From assembly GCF_001650405.1 (NCBI RefSeq), contig NZ_LWCU01000024.1, positions 1 to 48,033 on the forward strand: a DNA stretch of 48,033 nucleotides, read 5' to 3'. The stretch is from Microbacterium sp. H83. Lineage in GTDB: Bacteria > Actinomycetota > Actinomycetes > Actinomycetales > Microbacteriaceae. The notes beneath the pieces were generated by a model. It made no database searches, had not been told where the DNA came from, and saw nothing but the letters and a program-made list of their open reading frames with translations. A program made the translations under genes and the position numbers. This document shows, piece after piece, positions 36,887 through 46,600 of this stretch. Positions within the stretch are counted from its first letter, which is position 1. Every line of letters begins with the position of its first letter.

Positions 36887-37270
36887 GTGAAGACCTCGAG
36901 ACTGCGCATGGCCCTGGCCGGCACGCTGCTGGCCCTGACGATGTCCGGCTGCAGCGCGCCGGCACCGACGCCCACTCCGACCGAGCCGGCGCCGCAGACT
37001 CCGCCGCCCGCCGCCGTGTCGACGCCGACTCCCGCCCCCGGCTCGGCCTCGGAGCAGACGGCCGTCGAGGTGCAGGCCATGAGCGACCTGTGGGAGAGTG
37101 CGCCCCCGGAGCAGCGCGAGGACGCCCTGCGCGTGATCGGTCTCGATCCGGCCGATCCGCAGCCGACGGACGACGCCGTCGAGACGCTCGTGTCGAAGGC
37201 GGCGGAGCTCGGGTACGTCGTGTCCGAGGACGCAGCGCGGCAGTTCCTGGCTCAGATCTCAGGAGACTGA
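36887..37270 (+). CDS. small secreted lipoprotein
   Basis: A 127-residue protein of unknown function. A basic N-terminus and hydrophobic core (MALAGTLLALTM) lead to the lipobox SGC with Cys22 as the lipidated residue. A Pro/Thr-rich linker (about 23-50) spans the wall. The remaining ~75 residues are acidic and helical (MSDLWESAPPEQREDALRVIG, LVSKAAELGYVVSEDAARQFLAQI). I do not recognise the domain. GTG 36887 is supported by the leaderless -10. It lies upstream of the giant repeat protein, but that gene has its own promoter. Confidence 0.8.
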   Translation: MKTSRLRMALAGTLLALTMSGCSAPAPTPTPTEPAPQTPPPAAVSTPTPAPGSASEQTAVEVQAMSDLWESAPPEQREDALRVIGLDPADPQPTDDAVETLVSKAAELGYVVSEDAARQFLAQISGD

Positions 37271-37300
37271 CCCGCGATCGCGGACCCGATGACACCGCTT

Positions 37301-37337
37301 GGACTTTCGTCGAAGGCCTCGAGGGGACTTTCGTCGA
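37301..37337 (+). repeat. 13-bp direct repeat upstream of the giant repeat gene
   Basis: GGACTTTCGTCGA occurs at 37301-37313 and again at 37325-37337, a 24-base offset that places both copies near the same DNA face. The second copy ends 27 bases before the proposed -35, a position suited to an activator. Confidence 0.7.
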
Positions 37338-37364
37338 TGATTCCCATTCGTCACATCCGCACCA

Positions 37365-37393
37365 TTGCCCCCACCTGAGAGCTCGCTTAGTGT
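37365..37393 (+). promoter_or_regulatory. sigma70-type promoter of the giant repeat gene
   Basis: TTGCCC (37365-37370), a 17-base spacer and TAGTGT (37388-37393). The predicted start gives a leader of about 50 bases ending in a GAGGGGGG ribosome site before ATG 37449. Confidence 0.55.
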
Positions 37394-37448
37394 GGTCGGA
37401 ACGTGCTCCCGGGGAGGGGAGTGACGGGACTCTGAGGGGGGTTCGACG

Positions 37449-40400
37449 ATGGTCGGGGGAGGTGTTCGGCGCGGGTGGCGGAGGTCCGCCATCGCGATGA
37501 TCACAGCCGTCGCGGTCATCGCCGCCGGATTCACGCTGGGTGCGCCACAGGCCGCCGAAGCCGCCGTCGTGCAGTGGGGGACCAACTCGGGTACGACGCC
37601 GAACTACCAGGCGAACGTCAACGGCGACTTCATCATGGCGGGCAATGGCGTGCTCGCCTGCTCCGCCACCACCGGGACCACGGCCAACGGCACCTGCGCG
37701 GACCTGCACGCGGCGTCGAACACCAACACCGCGAACGTCAACGACAACTTCGTCATGACGCAGTCGAACACCGTCTCCGGCTTCACGGCGAACTCGAGCA
37801 GCGCGACCATGACGATCCCGGCCGGCGCCACCGTGGTCAAGGCGTTCCTCACCTGGAGCGCCAACACAGGCGTCTACACGGGGGACACGCGGCGACTGTG
37901 CTCGCAGTACTCGGCCGCTCGCGGCGTGGCGACCATGCCGACCGGAAGCGCGACCGGATACACGTCGCGCGCGGTGCAGCTGCGGGTCGGGAGCGGCGCG
38001 ATCGTCGACGTCTCGCCGCAGAGCATGTTGCAGGACCCCGCCTCGCAGGCGACGGCGCTGTACTACTCCGCGAGCGCGGATGTGACCTCCGCGTTCGCCT
38101 CGGTCACCACCGGCTCCGAGATCACCGTCTCGGCGGGCAACATCTGGACGCCGACGGGGGCCGGCTGCTACGCCGGCTGGTCCGTCAACGTCGTCTACGA
38201 CTACGGCACCTTCATCCCCGACAACCCGGCATCCGTGCCGCACAACATCATCTACTACGAAGGTCACGTCCGTCAGGGCGCCAACGACGCCGACCTCACC
38301 GTCGCGTTCAACGGCTTCACCGCTGTCGCCGCCGGCACGCGCGCGGGCTTCACCCTGTTCGAAGGCGATCGCAACATCACCGGCGACACCGCCTCCTACT
38401 CGCGAGGCGGTTCGACGACCTACGCAGAGATCCCGAACGCCGCGGGAGCGACGGGCAACGTGGGGATCTCCCGAGCGGTCGGCTCGGTGCGATACACGGG
38501 CACCGCCGGCACGGCGTTCACCAATCAGAGCGTCGACGTGGCGACCGTCGGGCTCGCGAACGTCGTCGCGGGGGATTCGACCGTCAATCTCCGCCTCGGG
38601 ACATCCGGCGATTCGTATCTGCTGCGCAACGCGATGCTGTCGGTCCCGACGGCAGGTCTGCAGATCATCAAGACCTTCAACGGGACGGCCGACACCCAGT
38701 CCCGCACGTCGGGGGAGCTGGCCACCTTCACCGTCCGGATCACGAACACGGGAGCGGGGACGCTGCGCAACATCGTCGTCACGGACGATCAGGCGAACTG
38801 CGCCCGCAATCTCGGCACCCTCACCCTGGCGCCGTTGCAGACGACGACGTACACCTGCACGGCCACCGCGCCGTCGGCGACCGGCTACGTCTCGACCGCC
38901 GACGCGACCGCGCGGACGGTCGTCGGCGACTTCCTCGCGCAGGACAGCGACAGCACGACGGTGTTGCTCAGCGCCATCAGCCTGTCGAAGACGAGCGCGC
39001 TCGCGCCCGGCGGCACCGGCCGAGCCGGAGACGTCGTCGTCTACACGTTCACGGTGACGAACACCGGCCAGTCCACGCTCACCGACATCGTCATCACCGA
39101 TCCGCTCGTCGGCCTCTCGGCGATCACCTTCGGCTCGTGGCCGGGGACGCCGGGCACGCTGACCGCGGGGCAGTCCGTCACCGCGACCGCCACCTACACC
39201 CTCACGCAGAGCGACGTGGACGCCGGCGCCGTGGCGAACACCGCGACGGTCAGCGCCGCCGACGACGACGGCGGCATCCGTCCGTCGGGCTCCGCGAACC
39301 GCGTGACCCCGATCGCCGCGGCGGGCGCCGTCACCGTGACGAAGACGGGCGCTCTGGCGAGCGGCGCGACCGGCCGCGTGGGCGATCGCATCACCTACAG
39401 CTTCACGATCCGCAACACGGGCAACGTCACGCTCGCGAACGCGTCGCTCGTCGACCCGCTCCCGGGTCTCTCGCCTCCGGCGATCACCTGGCCCACCGCG
39501 ACAGCCGGGGTCATCCCCGTGGGCCAGGCCGCAACCGCCACCGCCTTCTACACCATCACCCAGGCAGACGTGGACGCCGGCAGCGTCCGCAACACCGCCA
39601 CCGCCACCGCTCGCACACCGGCCGGGACGTCCGTCTCCGGCTCCTCTCCGCAGGTCACCGTCCCCACCATCGCCTCGGCCCCCGGACTCACGACGACGAA
39701 GTCGGGTTCCGTCACCCAGGGCGCCGGCGGAGTGGGCAGCACCGTCACCTACACGTTCACCGCGCGGAACTCCGGCAACACCACTCTCACGAACGTCGCG
39801 ATCACCGATCCGCTGCCCGGCCTCTCCGCACTCGCCTACACCTGGCCCGGCGTCGCCGGGACCCTCGCGCCGGGGCAGTCGGTCACCGCGACGGCGACCT
39901 ACACGGTCACGCAGGCCGACGTCGACGCCGGAGCGGTCCGGAACACCGCCACCGGAACGGCCAGGACGCCCGCCGGCGCGACTCTCACGGTGCCCACGAG
40001 CCAGTCGGTCGTATCGACCGCCGCATCCGCCCCCGCCGTCACGCTGACGAAGACCGGCGCACTCGCTCCCGGCAGCACGGGTCGGGCCGGCGACGTCGTC
40101 ACCTACTCGTTCCGTCTCGTGAACAGCGGCAACGTCACGCTCACCGACGCGACGATCGCCGATCCGCTGCCGCGACTGTCGGCACTCGCCTACACCTGGC
40201 CGGGGACCCCGGGCGTCCTCGCCCCCGGACAGGCGGTGACGGCCGTCGCGACCTACACGCTGACCCAGGCGGACGTCGATGCCGGCGCGGTCGCCAACTC
40301 CGCGACCGCGACAGCGCTCCCGCCGAGCGGAGCCCGCGTCTCCCAGACGCGTTCGTCCACGCTGCCCGTGGCCCCGAGCGGCGCGCTCACGGTCCTGAAG

Positions 40401-43400
40401 TCCGGATCGGTCACCGCCGGATCCGGGGGCGTCGGCAGCACGGTCACCTACTCGTTCTCGGTGACGAACAACGGCAACGTGACTCTCAGCCAGGTGGCGC
40501 TCGCAGACCCTCTGGTCGGTCTCTCCGCCATCACCTACACCTGGCCGGGCACGGCCGGCACGCTCGCTCCGGGCCAGACCGTGCAGGGTCGCGCGACGTA
40601 CACCGTGCGACAGGCCGACGTCGATGCGGGCGCGGTGACGAACACCGCGAGCGCATCCGCCCGCACACCCGGCGGTGCGTCCGTCAGCGGATCCTCGCCG
40701 ACGACGAGAGTGAACACGGTCGCCGCGGCGCCCGCGAGCACGACGAGCAAGACCGCGACCGTCTCCGGCACCGCCGCCGTCGGCGACGTGGTGACGTACA
40801 CGTTGCGCACCACCAACACCGGCAACGTGACCCTGACCGGGGTGAGCATCTCGGACACGCTGCCTGGGCTGTCGGCGCTCTCGTACAGCTGGCCGGGTGC
40901 GGCAGGCACACTCGCACCGGGGCAGACGGCGACCGCCGTCGCGACCTACACGATCCGCCAGACGGATGTGAACGCCGGCGCTGTGCGCAACGTCGCATCC
41001 TCCACCGCGGCATACGGCTCGACCCCGGTGACCAGCATGTCCGGCACCGTCACGACAGCGACCGTGCCGCCGACGGCCGGTATCGTCACCACGAAGACCG
41101 GCGCCCTGCAGAGCGGCTCCTCGGGCCGCGCGGGCGACACGATCACCTGGTCGATCACCCTGCGCAACTCCGGCAACGTGACACTGAGCGGCGTCGCGGT
41201 GTCTGATTCGCTGCCCGGCATCTCCTCGCCGACCTACGGTGCCTGGCCGAGCGGCACGACGGGCGTGCTGCAGCCCGGACAGACCGTCACCGCGACCGCC
41301 ACCTCCACGATCTCGCAGGCCGACGTCAACTCGGGCGCCGTCAGCAACACCGCGACCGGCTCGGGGACGCCGCCGAGCGGAGCAGCAGTGACGAGCACGG
41401 CGCCGGCGACCGTGTCGCTCGCATCCGCTCCCGGGATCGTGCTCACGAAGACCGGCGCGCTGACGAGCGGGAACGGCTCCGTCGGCAGCACCATCACGTA
41501 CTCGTTCTCCGCGCGCAACACCGGCAACGTGACGCTGACCGGGGTCGCGATCACCGATCCGCATGCCGGCCTCTCGGCTCTCGCGTACTCGTGGCCGGGT
41601 GCCGCCGGCACGCTACAGCCGAATCAGACGGTGACCGCCACGGCCACGTACACGGTGAGACAGTCGGACGTCGACGCCGGCGCCGCGCGCAACACCGCGA
41701 GCGTGACGGGCGCCCCGCCGACGGGAGCGGCGATCAGCGCTTCCTCCGGCGAGGTGACGGTGGCCACGGTCGCAGCGGCTCCCGCGATCGCCGTCACCAA
41801 GTCGGCCGCGGGCGGCGGCGGGGGTGTGGGAAGCACGATCACCTACACATTCCGCGCGAGCAACACCGGCAACGTCACGCTCACGGGCGTCGCGATCGCC
41901 GATCCTCTCGCGGGACTCGGCGCGCTGCAGTACGTCTGGCCGGGGACGAGCGGCACTCTCGCGCCGGGGCAGTCGGCGGTCGCGACGGCGACGTACATCG
42001 TGACGCAGGCGGACGTGAACGCCGGATCGATCACCAACACCGCATCGGCGTCCGGCGCGGGCGGTGGGACGACCGTGACCGCGGCCTCCGGCGCCGTGAC
42101 CACCTCGACCGCCGCGAGCGCGCCGTCGCTGGCGGTCACCAAAGTCGGCACGCTCAACGGCTCGGGCGCTGCGGGCGACACGATCACCTACGCCTTCACC
42201 GTGCGGAACTCAGGCAATGTCACGCTCACCGGCGCCTCCCTCGTCGACCCCCTCATCGGCGGCGCGCCGATCACGCTCTCGGGATGGGCCGGAGCCGCCG
42301 GAGTTCTGCAGCCGGGCCAGAGCGTCACCGGGTCGGCGACGTACACCGTCACGCAGTCGGACGTCGACGCGGGCTCCGTCGCCAACACGGCGACAGCGAC
42401 CGGAGCACCGCCGCGAGGTGCCGCCGTGACGGCGACCGCGCCCTCGACGGTCCGCATCGCGGCCGTGCCCTCGATCGCCGTCTCGAAGACCGGATCCGTC
42501 ACGAGCGGCTCCGGCGGGGTGGGGAGCGAGATCACCTTCGTCTTCACGATCCGCAACTCGGGCAACGTCAGCCTCAGCGGCATCACCCTGACCGACGATC
42601 TGGCCGGCCTCGGCACGCCGAGCATCACCTGGCCGGGGGCCGCGAACGCGCTGGCTCCGGGCCAGACCGCCACAGGAACGGCCACGTACATCGTGCGCCA
42701 GGCCGATGTCGACGCCGGTTCGGTGCGCAACACCGCCGCCGTGAGCGGCCGCCCGCCCGTCGGAGCGGTGGTGAGCGCCACCTCCGGCGAAGCCGTGGTG
42801 CCCACGAGCGCGGCGGCCCCGGGCCTGACGGTGACCAAGAGCGCGAGCACGGGCGCCGGTACCCGCGTCGGAGACGTGGTCACCTACAGCATCCGCGCCG
42901 AGAACACCGGCAACCAGACGCTCACGGGCGTCACGATCAGCGACCCGCTCCCCGGGCTCTCCGCCCTCTCCGTCACCTGGCCCGCCACGGCAGGCGTCCT
43001 GGCGCCGGGACAGGCGGCGACCGCCCGCGGCACCTACGTCGTGACGCAGGCCGACGTCAACAGCGGCACGATCCGCAACACCGCTGCCGCCACCGCCACC
43101 GCGCCCGGCGGCGTCCCCGTCAGCGGCTCGTCCGCGGAGCTCGTGACCGCCACAGCGGTCGCGGCACCGCGCGTCACCCTCGACAAGACCGCGAGCCTGG
43201 CCGCCGGGGCGACGGGTCGCGCCGGAGACGTCGTCACCTACAGCTTCACGGTGCGCAACGCGGGCAACGTGACCCTCACGGGCGTCGGGATCAGCGATCC
43301 GCTGCCCGGTCTCTCGGCCGTCGAGTTCACCGCGTGGCCCGGCCCGGCCGGAACTCTGCAGCCCGACCAGAGCGCGACCGCGACAGCCACGCGCACTCTC

Positions 43401-43619
43401 ACCCAGGCCGATGTCGATGCCGGATCGGTGGTCAACACAGCGACAGCGACCGCCACGCCGCCCCGTGGTGCGGCGGTGCAGGGATCGGCCTCCGCGACCC
43501 TGCCCCTGCTCGCAGGGCCGCTGCTGACACTGGCCAAGTCCGGCGCCTACACGCAGGGGACCGGAGCGGTCGGCAGCGTGGTCACCTACACGTTCACGGC
43601 ACGCAACGCGGCAACGTGA
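37449..43619 (+). CDS. giant secreted DUF11/DUF7507 repeat surface protein, N-terminal part (frameshifted)
   Basis: The open frame gives 2056 residues. A Sec signal peptide is clear: basic start, hydrophobic AIAMITAVAVIAAGFTLG, likely cleavage after PQAAEA. An N-terminal domain of roughly 400 residues (NTVSGFTANSSSATMTIPAG, then YDYGTFIPDN) resembles the lectin-like heads of actinobacterial surface proteins. One divergent Cys-containing repeat follows. From 38976 there are ~117-residue Ig-like repeats, each with VTKTG...GDxxTYxFxVxNTGNVTLT...DPLPGLS...ADVDAGxVxNTATATG. The frame ends at 43617-43619 inside repeat 14, where NAGNVTL is broken to NAAT-stop by one missing G. The same repeat pattern then continues in another frame to the window end. 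It is probably an adhesin or stalk; anchoring cannot be judged because the C-terminus is missing. Confidence 0.85.
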   Translation: MVGGGVRRGWRRSAIAMITAVAVIAAGFTLGAPQAAEAAVVQWGTNSGTTPNYQANVNGDFIMAGNGVLACSATTGTTANGTCADLHAASNTNTANVNDNFVMTQSNTVSGFTANSSSATMTIPAGATVVKAFLTWSANTGVYTGDTRRLCSQYSAARGVATMPTGSATGYTSRAVQLRVGSGAIVDVSPQSMLQDPASQATALYYSASADVTSAFASVTTGSEITVSAGNIWTPTGAGCYAGWSVNVVYDYGTFIPDNPASVPHNIIYYEGHVRQGANDADLTVAFNGFTAVAAGTRAGFTLFEGDRNITGDTASYSRGGSTTYAEIPNAAGATGNVGISRAVGSVRYTGTAGTAFTNQSVDVATVGLANVVAGDSTVNLRLGTSGDSYLLRNAMLSVPTAGLQIIKTFNGTADTQSRTSGELATFTVRITNTGAGTLRNIVVTDDQANCARNLGTLTLAPLQTTTYTCTATAPSATGYVSTADATARTVVGDFLAQDSDSTTVLLSAISLSKTSALAPGGTGRAGDVVVYTFTVTNTGQSTLTDIVITDPLVGLSAITFGSWPGTPGTLTAGQSVTATATYTLTQSDVDAGAVANTATVSAADDDGGIRPSGSANRVTPIAAAGAVTVTKTGALASGATGRVGDRITYSFTIRNTGNVTLANASLVDPLPGLSPPAITWPTATAGVIPVGQAATATAFYTITQADVDAGSVRNTATATARTPAGTSVSGSSPQVTVPTIASAPGLTTTKSGSVTQGAGGVGSTVTYTFTARNSGNTTLTNVAITDPLPGLSALAYTWPGVAGTLAPGQSVTATATYTVTQADVDAGAVRNTATGTARTPAGATLTVPTSQSVVSTAASAPAVTLTKTGALAPGSTGRAGDVVTYSFRLVNSGNVTLTDATIADPLPRLSALAYTWPGTPGVLAPGQAVTAVATYTLTQADVDAGAVANSATATALPPSGARVSQTRSSTLPVAPSGALTVLKSGSVTAGSGGVGSTVTYSFSVTNNGNVTLSQVALADPLVGLSAITYTWPGTAGTLAPGQTVQGRATYTVRQADVDAGAVTNTASASARTPGGASVSGSSPTTRVNTVAAAPASTTSKTATVSGTAAVGDVVTYTLRTTNTGNVTLTGVSISDTLPGLSALSYSWPGAAGTLAPGQTATAVATYTIRQTDVNAGAVRNVASSTAAYGSTPVTSMSGTVTTATVPPTAGIVTTKTGALQSGSSGRAGDTITWSITLRNSGNVTLSGVAVSDSLPGISSPTYGAWPSGTTGVLQPGQTVTATATSTISQADVNSGAVSNTATGSGTPPSGAAVTSTAPATVSLASAPGIVLTKTGALTSGNGSVGSTITYSFSARNTGNVTLTGVAITDPHAGLSALAYSWPGAAGTLQPNQTVTATATYTVRQSDVDAGAARNTASVTGAPPTGAAISASSGEVTVATVAAAPAIAVTKSAAGGGGGVGSTITYTFRASNTGNVTLTGVAIADPLAGLGALQYVWPGTSGTLAPGQSAVATATYIVTQADVNAGSITNTASASGAGGGTTVTAASGAVTTSTAASAPSLAVTKVGTLNGSGAAGDTITYAFTVRNSGNVTLTGASLVDPLIGGAPITLSGWAGAAGVLQPGQSVTGSATYTVTQSDVDAGSVANTATATGAPPRGAAVTATAPSTVRIAAVPSIAVSKTGSVTSGSGGVGSEITFVFTIRNSGNVSLSGITLTDDLAGLGTPSITWPGAANALAPGQTATGTATYIVRQADVDAGSVRNTAAVSGRPPVGAVVSATSGEAVVPTSAAAPGLTVTKSASTGAGTRVGDVVTYSIRAENTGNQTLTGVTISDPLPGLSALSVTWPATAGVLAPGQAATARGTYVVTQADVNSGTIRNTAAATATAPGGVPVSGSSAELVTATAVAAPRVTLDKTASLAAGATGRAGDVVTYSFTVRNAGNVTLTGVGISDPLPGLSAVEFTAWPGPAGTLQPDQSATATATRTLTQADVDAGSVVNTATATATPPRGAAVQGSASATLPLLAGPLLTLAKSGAYTQGTGAVGSVVTYTFTARNAAT

Positions 43620-46600
43620 CCCTCACGGACGTCGACATCTCGGACCCGCACCCGGGCCTCGGCACGATCGCGCTGACGTGGCCGGCGGCTCCGGGCACGC
43701 TCGCGCCGGGCGCGCAGGTCACGGGAACCGCCTCGTACACGGTGACGCAGGCGGACGTCGACGCGGGAGTCGTCCGCAACACCGCGCGGGTGACCGGCGT
43801 GCCGCCCACCGGTGCCGCCGTCGGCGCCGACTCGCCGACGGTCACGCTCGCGACGGTCGCCGCCGGCCCCGCGCTGACGACCGTCAAGACCGCCGTCGTC
43901 GGCGGAACCGGAGCGGTCGGCGACATCGTCGACTACACCGTGCGCCTCACCAACACGGGCAACGTCACGCTCGGGAACGTCCAGGTCGCCGACCCGCTGC
44001 CCGGACTCACCCCCTTCGTGTACTCCTGGCCCGGAGAAGCCGGCGTGCTCGCGCCGGGTGCGCAGGTGGTCGCGACCGCCCGTCACACCATCACGCAGGC
44101 CGACGTCGACGCCGGCGCGCTCGTGAACGTGGCGACGGGGACCGGCACCGCGCCGAGCGGAGTCTCGGTCAGCGCAGCATCGGGCACCGTGACGACGCCC
44201 ACGGCCACCGGCGACCCGCGCCTGCAGGTGAGCAAGTCCGGCGCGCTGCCCGCGGGGGCGACGGGAGTCGCGGACGAGGTCATCACCTGGACGGTGACCA
44301 TCCGCAACGCCGGCAACGTCACGCTGTCGAGCGTGTCCGCCGCGGATTCGCTCCCCGGCATCTCCGACCTCTCCTATGGCGCCTGGCCGAGCGGCACCGC
44401 GGGGGTCCTCGCGCCCGGCGACGCGGTGACGGCGACGGCGACGTCCACCGTCCAGCAGACGGATGTCGACGCAGGGTCGATCGCGAACACGGCTACGGCA
44501 ACAGGCACTCCTGCGCGAGGTCAGGCCGCGTCGGCCACCGGATCGGGCACGGTGCCGCTCCGCTCCGCCCCGGCCCTGAGCATCCAGAAGTCCGGCGCGT
44601 ACACCGAGGGCTCCGGTGCGGCGGGCGACACCATCACCTATACGTACGCCGTCCGGAACGCGGGCAACGTCACGCTGACCGGGGTCGCGGTGAGCGACGC
44701 CCACAGCGGACTGTCGCCCCTCGCGTACGGCCCGTGGCCGTCGAACACGCCGGGGACCCTCGCGCCGAATCAGACGGTGACGGCGACCGCCACGTACACG
44801 GTGCGCCAGAGCGACGTGAACGCGGGGTCGATCACCGACGTCGCCTCGGTGTCGGGCCGGCCGCCGACGGGACCGGCGGTCTCGGCCGCATCGCAGACGG
44901 TGGTGCTTCCCACGGATGCCGCGGCTCCGTCGATCCTGACCACGAAGACGGCCTCGGTGAGCGGGGGCGGCCAGCTCGGCGACCTCATCACCTACACCCT
45001 GCGCGCGTCCAACACCGGGAACGTGACGCTCACGGGAGTCGCGCTGACGGATCCCGCCCCCGGTCTCAGCCCGCTCGCGTACGGCCCCTGGCCGGGTGCC
45101 GCCGGAACGCTGCAGCCTGGCGAATCCGTGACCGCGACGACCACCCACCGCATCAGCCAGGCCGACCTCGATGCCGGTGCCGTGACGAACACCGCGAGCG
45201 CGATGGGGACGCCTCCCGCGGGGCCTGCGGTGACGGATCCGTCCGACACGGTCACGACGTCGACCGCCGCCCGGACCCCCGACATCGAGGTCACGAAGAG
45301 CGGAACGCTCGCGGGCGGCGCCGCCACAAGCGCAGGCGACGTGGTCACCTACTCGTTCTCCGTGCGCAACACGGGCAACGTCACGCTGACCGGCGTCGCG
45401 CTGGCCGACCCCGCCGCCGGCCTCTCCCCGCTGGTCTACGCCTGGCCGGGCGCCGAGGGCGTCCTCGCCCCCGACCAGGTCGTCACGGCGACGGCGACGT
45501 ACGCCCTGACCCAGGAGGACATCGACACCGGCACCATCGACAACCAGGTCACCGGCACGGCCACCGCACCCGGCGGGGCCGCCGTGAGCGAGACCGACGA
45601 GGTCACGATCCCGCTCGCGCAGGCGGGGACGATGTCGGTGACGAAGACCGGGACGGTTCTGGGCTCAGGACTCGCCGGCGACAGCATCCGCTTCGACTTC
45701 TCGGTCGTGAACACCGGCAACGTGACTCTGAGCGGGGTCGCGCTGGACGAGGCGATCGTCGGCCTCGATCCCGTGATCGACTGGCCGGACGACGGCGCGC
45801 CCGGCGTGCTGGCGCCGGGGGCGCAGGCCACCGCCGAGGCGTTCTACGTCATCACGCAGGCGGACGTGAACCGCGGCCAGGTCCGGAACTCCGTGACCGT
45901 GACGGCGAACGCGCCCTCGGGGGCGATCGAGCCCGTCGTGGCGTCGGCCGATGTGGCGACGGGCGCGCAGCGGGCGCAGCTGGTCATCACGCAGACCGCC
46001 CCGCCTCAGGCCGCGCTCGGTCAGACGGTCACGTTCAGCTACGTGGTCCGCAACACCGGCACCGTGTCGGTCGACGGGATCGACGCGATCGGCAACAGCT
46101 TCCCCGGGATCTCGAGCGCCGTGTTCGACTGGGGCGGCGGCACCCCCGGGACGCTCGACCCCGGACAGTCGGTGACCGCGACCGCGACGGTCGTCGTCAC
46201 GCAGCAGAACGTCGACGCGGGATCCATCGCCAATACGGCGTCCGTGTCCGGGACCTCTCGCGTCGCGCAGCCGGCACCGGTGTCGGCGACCTCGCAGACG
46301 GTCGTCGTGGCGATGCCGACGGCTCGGCCCTCCGTGGCCGTGACCGACTCGGGCACCCTCCCGGCGGGGGCCAAGGCCGGCGATGCCGTGACCTGGACGT
46401 ACAGCCTGCGCAACACCGGGAACGTGACGCTCACGGGTGCCGCGCTGTCCGATGCGCTGCCCGGCACCAGCGCGCCGCAGTACGCGTGGGAGGGACCGGC
46501 CGGCGAGCTCGCTCCCGGCGGTTCGGTCACGGCCACCGCCTCGACCGTCCTCACGCAGGCCGATGTCGACGCCGGATCGATCGTCAGCGTGGTGACGGGA

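Noticed and set aside
36750..41564. 1604-residue minus-strand open frame antisense to the repeat gene
   Set aside because: Repetitive Arg/Gly-rich translation that mirrors the DUF11 repeats; no start signal or family motif.
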